Shown: piece by piece, positions 1 through 5,027 of the stretch | Layout of the letters: each line of letters begins with the position of its first letter | How positions within the stretch are numbered: the first letter of the stretch is position 1 | Origin: Haloarculaceae archaeon | Lineage (GTDB): Archaea; Halobacteriota; Halobacteria; Halobacteriales; Haloarculaceae | Assembly: GCA_028274885.1 (NCBI GenBank) | Contig: JAQCMX010000098.1 | Location: 1 to 6,852, forward strand | DNA length: 6,852 nucleotides | Direction of reading: 5' to 3' | The notes under the pieces: model-generated | The model's database searches: none | What the model saw: only the letters and a program-made list of their open reading frames with translations | What the model was told of the DNA's origin: nothing | Position numbers and translations under genes: made by a program

Positions 1-183
1 CCCGGGTTGGCGGAAGTGGACGTGGACATCGATCATGCCGGGCAAGAGGCGCTTGCCGGTCGCGTCGACGGTCCGTTCGTCACTGTCGGCTCCGAGGTCC
101 TCCCCGACGGCAGCGATCCGTTCCCCGCCGGTTCGGACATCCCGCACACGACCGTCCGCGAGCGTCGCATTCCGGATGAGCAT
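1..183 (-). CDS. pyrC: Dihydroorotase, N-terminal 61 residues (gene runs off left edge)
   Basis: Dihydroorotase interconverts N-carbamoyl-aspartate and dihydroorotate in cytoplasmic pyrimidine synthesis. Reading the minus strand from ATG at 183-181 gives 61 codons without a stop to the window edge. The peptide starts MLIRNATLADGRVRDV, typical of the small N-terminal beta-domain of cyclic amidohydrolases. It then reaches LLPGMIDVHVHFRQPG (residues 46-61), the amidohydrolase metal-site signature: the HxH pair (His54, His56) ligates metal, and the following FRQPG is characteristic of dihydroorotases rather than of allantoinases or hydantoinases in general. The start fits the family because the protein normally begins directly with this beta-strand. 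The gene lies 55 nt downstream of the lipoate-ligase-like gene on the same strand, so co-transcription is likely. The rest of the catalytic barrel is outside the window. Confidence 0.88.
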   Translation of the reverse strand, partial: MLIRNATLADGRVRDVRTGGERIAAVGEDLGADSDERTVDATGKRLLPGMIDVHVHFRQPG

Positions 184-238
184 ACGTCACATCTACACCC
201 CGCATTCCTAAGTCTCCCGACTCCACAGCGGTCGGTGA

Positions 239-910
239 TCATACGCGCGTGACCGTGTAGTCCTCGTCGGCGAGTGCCGCCTCGATGGTTCGAGCGACCG
301 TTTCCGGCCTTGCAGTCTCGCCCGCATCCGCGACACTGCCAACCGATTCGGGGTCGAACGGCAGACCCAGTGCATCGTAGACGGGTTCGAGTACCGCTCG
401 GACGGCAGGAGCATCGCGGACGATCACAATTCCGGCAACGCTGGCAACCTCCTGACGGACGCGCTGGGCAACCCCTACGATCTTGCCGTCAGCTGACAGC
501 GACTGTGTGCCGGGACAGAACGCGTTGTCTGGCTCACCGACGACTGTTGGAACACCGAGTTCGGCAAGTGCACTCGAAAGTGCACTGACTGTCTTGTCGT
601 AGCGCGTCTGCATCCCTGTCCGGGGCCCGTCGATCGGTACTATGTGGACGAACGCGACGGTGTCACCGGTAAACGCAACAGCGTGCCCACCGACGCGCCG
701 CTCTGACACCGCATACCCGCGGTCGAGGGCAACAGTGCGTGCCCGTTCATATCCCTCTCGTGTGGTGTCACGCCGACCGAACGCGACCCGTCGGTGTGGC
801 TGCCAGACACGCAGCGCCGGTTCTCGGCTCTCAGCCGCGGTTGTGACCAGCTCCTCAGTTACGTCCCTGTCGGCCGCCGGCGTCTCAGCCCGACCACGGT
901 GGACGCGCAT
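239..910 (-). CDS. Lipoate-protein ligase A family protein (biotin/lipoate ligase fold)
   Basis: A 223-residue protein of the BPL/LplA/LipB family, whose members attach or transfer lipoyl or octanoyl groups to lipoyl domains of 2-oxoacid dehydrogenases and the glycine-cleavage H protein. Visible family marks are LRVWQPHRRVAFGRRD (33-48), the ligand-loop motif RRVGGHAVAF (71-80, matching the RRxxGGG/H-AV element of LplA) and DGKIVGVAQRV (141-151), where Lys143 is the expected conserved lysine. I chose ATG at 910. The frame is open to 1099, but that 63-residue extension is Cys/Arg/Ser-rich, unlike haloarchaeal coding sequence, and MRVHRGRAETPAADRDV resembles the usual start of haloarchaeal family members. 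A T6 tract lies 25-30 nt upstream of this ATG, fitting a leaderless transcript. The protein is shorter than E. coli LplA because it lacks the C-terminal accessory domain, common in archaea where that domain is a separate polypeptide. Substrate choice (lipoate, octanoate or another acyl group) cannot be read from sequence. Confidence 0.82.
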   Translation of the reverse strand: MRVHRGRAETPAADRDVTEELVTTAAESREPALRVWQPHRRVAFGRRDTTREGYERARTVALDRGYAVSERRVGGHAVAFTGDTVAFVHIVPIDGPRTGMQTRYDKTVSALSSALAELGVPTVVGEPDNAFCPGTQSLSADGKIVGVAQRVRQEVASVAGIVIVRDAPAVRAVLEPVYDALGLPFDPESVGSVADAGETARPETVARTIEAALADEDYTVTRV

Positions 911-920
911 ATCTGGATTG

Positions 921-940
921 TTCCGCCTGAGCGGAAAAAA
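921..940 (-). promoter_or_regulatory. Putative promoter and inverted repeat of the lipoate-ligase-like gene
   Basis: On the minus strand a T6 tract (940-935) sits 25-30 nt before the ATG at 910, the position of an archaeal TATA box for a leaderless transcript, though it is not a clean TTTAWA match. It overlaps a perfect inverted repeat, TTCCGCCTGAGCGGAA (921-936, 6-bp arms, 4-nt spacer). As DNA it could be an operator immediately downstream of the TATA position. If transcription started further upstream it could instead be a leader hairpin. The repeat is seen directly; the function is inference. Confidence 0.4.
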
Positions 941-1194
941 GCTCTGGGAAGATGTGGACTCGCAGCTACCTCGAGAGTGGCGAACTGGTGACACGGAACG
1001 ACCCGCAACGCGATGTGTCACACGACCGCTCGCCGCGCCGCGGCGATGCTCAGCGCACAGCGGAACTGGCTTCGGTCTGGTATATACACACGGACCCAAC
1101 CGATTGCGGGTCGTTACCGCGGTGACAACGTCGTACGTGTGTTAGATGTCATTGGGCAGTGATATCTGTGACCTGGCCGTCGAGCGCAACATGC

Positions 1195-1219
1195 AATAGG
1201 GAAGTCCTATTAGAAGGGG
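1195..1219 (+). promoter_or_regulatory. Inverted repeat and ribosome-binding-like stretch before proS
   Basis: AATAGGgaagtCCTATT (1195-1211) is a perfect 6-bp inverted repeat with a 5-nt spacer. It is followed at once by purine-rich AGAAGGGG (1212-1219), 3 nt before the ATG at 1223. No clear TATA box is seen at the leaderless distance, so proS may have a short leader. In that case the hairpin would abut the purine-rich stretch and could affect ribosome access, or the repeat could be an operator. That stretch is only a partial match to GGAGG and sits close to the start. Confidence 0.4.
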
Positions 1220-1222
1220 TAG

Positions 1223-2473
1223 ATGCGACGGAGCGAGACGACGCTATTTACGAGTCGGGAGACCGGCAAGCACGAAAACGATGCCATCCAGCGGGTATTT
1301 CGTGCGGGGTTGGTCAGACAATTCGGGAGTGGCCTCTACGGATTCACCCCCCTTGGTGAACGTGTCCGGCAAAACGTCATCGACCACGTCGAAAGGGAGA
1401 TGCGGGCCGCCGGGGGACGACGCGTCAGTCTGCCCCAACTCAACTACAGCGGAATCTGGGAGGAAAGCGGTCGATGGGAGGATTTTGGTGGCGAGATGTT
1501 CACCTTCGAGAACCGCGACGGAAAGCGGATGTGTCTCGCCCCCTCCCACGAGGAAGGGATCGTTCACCTGGTAAGAGGGGCGATCCGCTCCTACGAGGAC
1601 CTGCCTGCACTCTACTATCAGATCGATGTGAAACACCGGGACGACCACGCCCGAGGGGGACTGTTGCGCACCAAGGAGTTCACGATGAAAGACGCGTACA
1701 GTCTCCACGTCTCCACGGACTCGCTCGATTCGTACTACCACCGGATGCGCGAAGCCTACATCACTATCTTCGACGCACTCGACATCGATTTCGTCATTGC
1801 GGAGGCGGAGGACAACCTGATGGGCGGGACTGCCTCAGAGGAGTTCCTCGCGCCTGCCGAGACAGGGACGGCAGATGTACGACGGTGTTCTGCCGGGGAG
1901 TGTCGGTTCGGGGTGACCGACGAGTCACCCCGGTCGACGTTGTCTGCAGGCGAGGCGTGTCCCGACTGTGGTGGGGAGCTGGTGGCTTCTGAAGGGCTCG
2001 AGATCGGCCACATCTTCAAACTCGGCTCGCGGTATTCCGAGCCCATGGGGCTGACCGTCGATGTGACAGACGGGACCCAACGCGATGTCCTCATGGCCAG
2101 TTACGGTATCGGGATCGACCGTCTTATCTACGCACTGGTCGATCAACACGGCGACGAGGACGGCTGTTGTTGGTCTGCGGACGGCTCTGGGACGGTCGCG
2201 CCCTATGCCGCCTCGATCATCCCACTGCAGTACGACGACGAACTGGCCGGGGTCGCGGACTATCTCTATGCGGACTGTGGATCCGGGCGGACGCTCCTCT
2301 TCGACGATCCCGACCAGTCCATCGGGGAGCGGTTCGCCGAGAGTGACCTGCTTGGCATTCCCTGGAAGATCGTCATCGGCAACGAGTTCCGCGAGACCGG
2401 GGAGGTCGAACTCGAAACCCGTGGCGGCGAGACCGAGTACGTCACCGTCGACGACGTTTCAGAACGCATCTAA
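1223..2473 (+). CDS. proS: Prolyl-tRNA synthetase, bacterial type, without INS editing domain
   Basis: A 416-residue class II aminoacyl-tRNA synthetase most like bacterial ProRS, which charges tRNA-Pro. The order of parts is: N-terminal MRRSETTLF...RAGLVRQFGSGLYGFTPLG (1-45), matching the usual bacterial start and supporting this ATG; WEESGRWEDFG (79-89); substrate-pocket motif APSHEE (106-111); motif 2 region with RGGLLRTKEFTMKDAYS (144-160); Cys pairs at 222/227 and 246/249 (CPDCGG); GHIFKLGSRYSEPMG (262-276); motif 3 YGIGIDRLIYAL (294-305); and an anticodon-binding domain from about 325 to the end. Typical bacterial ProRS is about 570 residues with a roughly 180-residue INS domain that clears mischarged Ala. 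Here only about 30 residues join the Cys pairs, so that editing domain is absent, as in the ProRS of some alphaproteobacteria. Departures from the common bacterial consensus are GPTHEE to APSHEE, FRDE to HRDD at motif 2, and CxxC to CxxxxC in the first Cys pair. Its place before EF-1alpha is consistent with a translation role. It could be a paralogue of altered specificity. Confidence 0.85.
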   Translation: MRRSETTLFTSRETGKHENDAIQRVFRAGLVRQFGSGLYGFTPLGERVRQNVIDHVEREMRAAGGRRVSLPQLNYSGIWEESGRWEDFGGEMFTFENRDGKRMCLAPSHEEGIVHLVRGAIRSYEDLPALYYQIDVKHRDDHARGGLLRTKEFTMKDAYSLHVSTDSLDSYYHRMREAYITIFDALDIDFVIAEAEDNLMGGTASEEFLAPAETGTADVRRCSAGECRFGVTDESPRSTLSAGEACPDCGGELVASEGLEIGHIFKLGSRYSEPMGLTVDVTDGTQRDVLMASYGIGIDRLIYALVDQHGDEDGCCWSADGSGTVAPYAASIIPLQYDDELAGVADYLYADCGSGRTLLFDDPDQSIGERFAESDLLGIPWKIVIGNEFRETGEVELETRGGETEYVTVDDVSERI

Positions 2474-2553
2474 ATCAAGTCCGAAGAGGCTATGCCGTGT
2501 CAGCCCCTGACAAAACCGCAAGACAGCACGGGGTTGCTCTACGCGCAGTATCG

Positions 2554-2567
2554 AAATGGTTTTATGA
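2554..2567 (+). promoter_or_regulatory. Putative promoter of the EF-1alpha / S10 unit
   Basis: GAAATGG followed by TTTTATGA (about 2560-2567) is an A-rich BRE-like stretch plus a TATA-like box, the strongest such pair in the 141-nt gap after proS. It predicts a start near 2590 and a leader of roughly 25 nt before the ATG at 2615. The leader would include a small stem GCGC-CTCT-GCGC (2593-2604) ending 10 nt before the start codon. No strong Shine-Dalgarno sequence is visible. It suggests EF-1alpha is transcribed independently of proS. Confidence 0.5.
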
Positions 2568-2614
2568 ACAACCGCGTAAACTTTCCGACATAGCGCCTCT
2601 GCGCGTGAGAATAC

Positions 2615-3883
2615 ATGAGTGAGGACAAACGACACCAGAATCTGGCCATCATCGGCCACGTCGACCACGGAAAAAGTACGCTGGTTGGACGGCTCCTGTA
2701 CGAGACCGAAAACGTACCCGAGCACGTCATCGAGCAGCACAAAGAAGAGGCAGAAGAAAAGGGCAAGGGCGGCTTCGAGTTCGCCTACGTGATGGACAAT
2801 CTCGCCGAGGAGCGCGAGCGCGGGGTCACCATCGACATCGCCCACCAGGAGTTCGACACCGACGAGTACTACTTCACCATCGTCGACTGTCCGGGCCACC
2901 GTGACTTCGTGAAAAACATGATCACGGGCGCGAGCCAGGCTGACAACGCCGTGCTCGTGGTTGCGGCCGACGACGGCGTCCAGCCCCAGACCCAAGAGCA
3001 CGTCTTCCTGGCCCGTACTCTCGGTATCGGCGAAATGATCATCGCGGTCAACAAGATGGATCTCGTCGACTACGAGAAAAGCCGCTACGACGAAGTTGTC
3101 GCAGAGGTCGAGGAACTGCTCAAGCAGGTCCAGTTCAGTACGGAGGACGCAAAATACATCCCCGTTTCGGCCTTCGAAGGGGACAACATTGCCAGCCGTT
3201 CGGACAACGCCAGCTGGTACGACGGACAGATCCTGCTCGAGGCGCTCAACGACCTGCCTGAGCCGGAACCGCCAACGGACGCACCGCTGCGGCTGCCGAT
3301 CCAGGACGTTTACACGATCTCGGGTATCGGCACCGTCCCGGTCGGTCGTGTCGAGACCGGTACCCTCAATACCGGCGACAACGTCTCCTTCCAACCCTCC
3401 GACGTGGCTGGTGAGGTCAAAACCATCGAGATGCACCACGAGGAAGTACCAAAGGCCGAACCCGGCGACAACGTCGGGTTCAACGTCCGCGGCATCGGCA
3501 AAGACGACATCCGCCGCGGTGACGTGGCTGGTCCGGCCGAGGACCCGCCAAGCGTCGCCGAGACCTTCGAGGCACAGATCGTCGTGATGCAGCACCCGAG
3601 TGTGATCACGGCTGGCTACACACCGGTGTTCCACGCCCACACATCACAGGTCGCCTGTACCATCGAGTCCCTTGACGCGAAGATCGACCCCTCGACCGGC
3701 GAGGTTGCCGAGGGGGAACCCGATTTCATCCAGTCGGGCGACGCTGCCAAGGTAACTGTTCGCCCACAGAAGCCGCTCAGCATCGAGCCGGCAAACGAAA
3801 TCTCGGAGCTCGGCTCGTTTGCGATCCGCGACATGGGACAGACCATCGCTGCGGGCCAGGTCCTGTCGGTCAACGAGCGATAA
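2615..3883 (+). CDS. tuf: Translation elongation factor EF-1alpha (aEF1A)
   Basis: This 422-residue GTPase delivers aminoacyl-tRNA to the ribosomal A site and is the archaeal counterpart of EF-Tu. All nucleotide-binding motifs are present: GHVDHGKST (14-22, P-loop), RERGVTIDIA (67-76, switch I), DCPGHRDFVKNMITGASQAD (91-110, switch II), NKMD (146-149) and VSAF (184-187). Beta-barrel domains II and III follow, with GIGTVPVGRVETG in domain II and the HTSQVAC region in domain III. Length and motif order are normal for a full-length archaeal EF-1alpha. The GKGGFEFAYVMD segment (50-61) is the archaeal/eukaryotic-type switch I insertion, which separates it from bacterial EF-Tu. Its stop codon is one base before the S10 start, so the two genes are almost certainly one operon with coupled translation. 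Confidence 0.98.
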   Translation: MSEDKRHQNLAIIGHVDHGKSTLVGRLLYETENVPEHVIEQHKEEAEEKGKGGFEFAYVMDNLAEERERGVTIDIAHQEFDTDEYYFTIVDCPGHRDFVKNMITGASQADNAVLVVAADDGVQPQTQEHVFLARTLGIGEMIIAVNKMDLVDYEKSRYDEVVAEVEELLKQVQFSTEDAKYIPVSAFEGDNIASRSDNASWYDGQILLEALNDLPEPEPPTDAPLRLPIQDVYTISGIGTVPVGRVETGTLNTGDNVSFQPSDVAGEVKTIEMHHEEVPKAEPGDNVGFNVRGIGKDDIRRGDVAGPAEDPPSVAETFEAQIVVMQHPSVITAGYTPVFHAHTSQVACTIESLDAKIDPSTGEVAEGEPDFIQSGDAAKVTVRPQKPLSIEPANEISELGSFAIRDMGQTIAAGQVLSVNER

Positions 3884-3884
3884 C

Positions 3885-4193
3885 ATGCAGCAGGCTCGCG
3901 TCCGGCTGGCCGGCACTAGTCCGGAGGATCTGGACAGCATCTGTGGTGAGGTGCAGGACATCGCCGACAAGACCGGCGTGAAGCTGTCGGGACCGGTGCC
4001 ACTCCCGACGAAAACTCTAGAAATTCCCGCTCGGAAGTCCCCCGATGGCGAGGGAACAGCCACCTGGGAACACTGGGAGATGCGCGTTCACAAGCGGCTC
4101 ATCGACATCGACGCCGACGAACGGGCACTGCGTCAGTTGATGCGAATTCAGGTGCCCAACGACGTCAGCATCGAAATCGTCCTTGAGGACTGA
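3885..4193 (+). CDS. rpsJ: 30S ribosomal protein S10 (archaeal uS10)
   Basis: A 102-residue small-subunit protein located in the 30S head. Recognisable S10 features are MQQARVRLAGTSPEDLDSIC at the start, GPVPLPTKTLEIPARKSPDG in the loop that inserts into the 30S head (37-56), and WEHWEMRVHKRLIDID (61-76). It ends with the IQVPNDVSIEIVLED strand typical of archaeal S10. The frame is open further upstream to 3819, but that extension lies inside EF-1alpha. ATG at 3885 gives the normal family length and leaves a single base after the EF-1alpha TAA. The tuf-rpsJ order is widespread in archaea. The tRNA gene 45 nt downstream is on the same strand. Confidence 0.97.
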   Translation: MQQARVRLAGTSPEDLDSICGEVQDIADKTGVKLSGPVPLPTKTLEIPARKSPDGEGTATWEHWEMRVHKRLIDIDADERALRQLMRIQVPNDVSIEIVLED

Positions 4194-4208
4194 ACAGGAA
4201 CCACTCAC

Positions 4209-4234
4209 GCGCAGGCCGTTCAGCGTACCTGCGC
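4209..4234 (+). other. Hairpin between rpsJ and tRNA-Ala
   Basis: GCGCAGG (4209-4215) and CCTGCGC (4228-4234) form a perfect 7-bp stem with a 12-nt loop, ending 4 nt before the first base of the tRNA. A second, mutually exclusive stem is possible between CTGAAC (4190-4195, across the rpsJ stop) and GTTCAG (4218-4223). With no T-run after it, this looks less like a terminator than an mRNA 3'-end or tRNA 5'-leader processing structure. The function is inferred. Confidence 0.45.
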
Positions 4235-4238
4235 ACGA

Positions 4239-4310
4239 GGGCTCGTAGATCAGCGGTAGATCGCTTCCTTCGCAAGGAAGAGGCCCCGGGTTCAAATCCC
4301 GGCGAGTCCA
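4239..4310 (+). tRNA. tRNA-Ala (anticodon CGC)
   Basis: A complete 72-nt cloverleaf can be folded by eye. The acceptor arms are GGGCTCG (4239-4245) and CGAGTCC (4303-4309). The D-stem is GATC/GATC (4248-4251, 4259-4262). The anticodon stem is CTTCC/GGAAG around the loop TTCGCAA, placing anticodon CGC at 4271-4273, which reads GCG alanine codons. The T-arm is CCGGG-TTCAAAT-CCCGG (4286-4302) and the discriminator base is A4310. The third acceptor pair is G3:U70, the main identity element for alanyl-tRNA synthetase, confirming the assignment. CCA is not encoded and no intron is present. Its 3' end abuts accessory-looking DNA, and tRNA genes are common integration targets. Confidence 0.97.
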
Positions 4311-4317
4311 CTACCAC

Positions 4318-4322
4318 TTTTT
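4318..4322 (+). terminator. T-tract after tRNA-Ala
   Basis: TTTTT begins 8 nt after the tRNA discriminator base. Archaeal RNA polymerase commonly terminates at short T-tracts in the non-template strand, so this is a reasonable end point for the EF-1alpha/S10/tRNA transcript or for a separate tRNA transcript. A short tract like this is weak evidence on its own. Confidence 0.45.
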
Positions 4323-4331
4323 ACTTCGTCG

Positions 4332-4511
4332 GGTTTCCTCGCTCGCTAGCGCTCGCTGCGGGAACCGCTCCTCGTAAAAACTTGGGGAAAAACTACCTTC
4401 TCGCTCGCTGCTCACGGGTCGCTACGCTCCCCGTTCGCTTTCGAGATCTCCCTTCGGTCGACCTCGCACCGCTCGCGAGAAGTGAACCGCGCCTCACTGC
4501 GTTCGGCGCGG
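4332..4511. repeat. Cluster of four hairpin repeats, three sharing an 11-nt TCNCTNCGNTC loop
   Basis: Four inverted repeats fill this gene-free stretch. (1) GGTTTCC 4332-4338 with GGGAACC 4360-4366 (one G:T pair) encloses a CGCTAGCG palindrome. (2) ACGGG 4414-4418 with CCCGT 4430-4434, loop TCGCTACGCTC. (3) CGAGATC 4442-4448 with GACCTCG 4460-4466 (one mismatch), loop TCCCTTCGGTC. (4) CCGCGCC 4487-4493 with GGCGCGG 4505-4511, loop TCACTGCGTTC. Stems differ completely, while loops 2-4 are all 11 nt and fit TCNCTNCGNTC. Loop positions 3 and 9 are always complementary (G/C, C/G, A/T), suggesting an inner 2-bp stem. Between hairpins 1 and 2, A5 runs at 4376-4380 and 4388-4392 would read as T-tracts for minus-strand transcripts. 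Hairpin 4 starts 3 nt after the stop of the minus-strand gene remnant. Plausible roles are a bidirectional terminator or a REP-like dispersed element. Confidence 0.7.
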
Positions 4512-4514
4512 ACG

Positions 4515-4670
4515 TTACTCGGCAGTTTCATGCCCCACAAGTCCACTAACTTCAGTCGGTCCTTCGCTTGGGATGGCCTCGAAGCCGAGGTCGACGACGC
4601 GGTTCCCGACCTGTTCAATCTGACCGTGAAGAGGCGTGAAGTCGTAGAGGACTATCTCGAAATATTCTGA
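4515..4670 (-). pseudogene. C-terminal remnant of an unidentified gene
   Basis: The minus strand encodes 51 residues ending at TAA 4517-4515, from SEYFEIVLYDFTPLHGQ (1-17) to VGHETAE at the C-terminus. The sequence is acidic, and most codons (GTC, CTC, TAC, GAC, TTC, GAG) are the preferred haloarchaeal ones, so I read this strand as formerly coding rather than the opposing plus-strand frame at 4482-4670. There is no ATG near its 5' side. It is bounded upstream by the TAA of the nuclease gene (4673-4671) in the same frame. Either it is the tail of a gene cut off when the neighbouring DNA arrived, or it was once the C-terminus of the nuclease gene and was severed by a stop mutation. I do not recognise the family. 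A hairpin repeat follows its stop after 3 nt, suggesting the 3' end is original. Confidence 0.5.
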
Positions 4671-5027
4671 TTATCCTTTCGCCTCTTCGGATTTCCACTC
4701 GGATAGAAACTCCACAGAGAGTCCGACTTTCTCGACAAGGTCACGAAGGCGAGTTTTCTTGCCTTGGGTATTGAGCGAGGTGTGGAGGAAATACCCGTTC
4801 TTCAACTCGTATGGTCGCCTCATATCCTCGCCATTGGGATGGACTGGTTCGTTGTTGATGGAACAGTTCTTCCGAGCACGAGGTGGAAAGTGTGGAATTT
4901 CGAGTTCGTCAATGAGGTCGTACTCCTCTATCAGATAGTTCACCGCCGCGCCCATGTTCTCCTCCTGCTGTGTCTGAATCTCCGTACTGTCTCTGGGAAT
5001 CACCGTACCGTCGGAGAACCGTATCAC
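4671..5027 (-). CDS. Frameshift-separated C-terminal part of the HsdR-N-like protein
   Basis: This 118-residue frame from ATG 5027 runs from MIRFSDGTVIPRDSTEIQTQ to GLSVEFLSEWKSEEAKG. It is probably not an independent gene. The same frame stays open upstream to about 5132 and continues the preceding nuclease protein with an acidic linker (SEESPGLVEEAANKQAEAS...) ending in RGGYVIRFSDG. The segment looks like a small C-terminal domain: a short strand with a DGT turn, a helix with IEEYDLIDEL, a polar loop, then NGYFLHTSLNTQGKKTRLRDLVEKVGL near the end. I cannot assign it to a named family. If translated alone it could be reached by coupling, since its ATG overlaps the upstream TGA by 4 nt (5024-5027). 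Base use is visibly more AT-rich than in the EF-1alpha region. Confidence 0.6.
   Translation of the reverse strand: MIRFSDGTVIPRDSTEIQTQQEENMGAAVNYLIEEYDLIDELEIPHFPPRARKNCSINNEPVHPNGEDMRRPYELKNGYFLHTSLNTQGKKTRLRDLVEKVGLSVEFLSEWKSEEAKG

Larger units (their letters stand above)
911..1222. other. Divergent intergenic region between lipoate-ligase-like gene and proS
   Basis: No convincing gene lies in these 312 bases. Frames open across it on both strands give Cys/Arg/Ser-rich peptides unlike the acidic proteins around them. It contains the promoter region of the minus-strand gene (921-940) and an isolated TATATA at 1080-1085. A near-palindrome GTTACCGCGGTGAC (1113-1126) has one mismatched pair, and the same site can be read as CGTT...AACG arms (1112-1115 and 1127-1130). 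The palindrome CGTACG lies at 1132-1137, and the proS leader inverted repeat at 1195-1211. These make it a plausible two-way control region. Confidence 0.5.

Noticed and set aside
911..1099. 63-residue N-terminal extension of the lipoate-ligase-like protein from ATG 1099
   Set aside because: The extension is Cys/Arg/Ser-rich with no family similarity. The ATG at 910 begins with the expected family sequence and has a T-rich TATA position upstream.
642..1145. Long plus-strand frame opposite the lipoate-ligase-like gene
   Set aside because: It gives a Ser/Arg/Thr-rich basic peptide, typical of the antisense of a GC-rich haloarchaeal gene, with no start context or recognisable domain.
2459..3640. 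393-residue minus-strand frame opposite EF-1alpha
   Set aside because: It is the antisense shadow of an unmistakable EF-1alpha gene. High third-position GC keeps the opposite frame open.
3819..3884. Upstream start for ribosomal protein S10
   Set aside because: It would add 22 basic residues from inside EF-1alpha. The ATG at 3885 gives the family length and a one-base gene gap.
4305..4548. Direct repeat AGTCCACTA at the tRNA 3' end (4305-4313) and at 4540-4548, as possible att sites
   Set aside because: Nine bases is too short to separate from chance, the T-arm is not duplicated, and the second copy lies within apparent coding sequence.
4482..4670. 62-residue plus-strand frame after the tRNA
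   Set aside because: Its first third reads through a hairpin repeat, and codon use favours the opposite strand as the formerly coding one.
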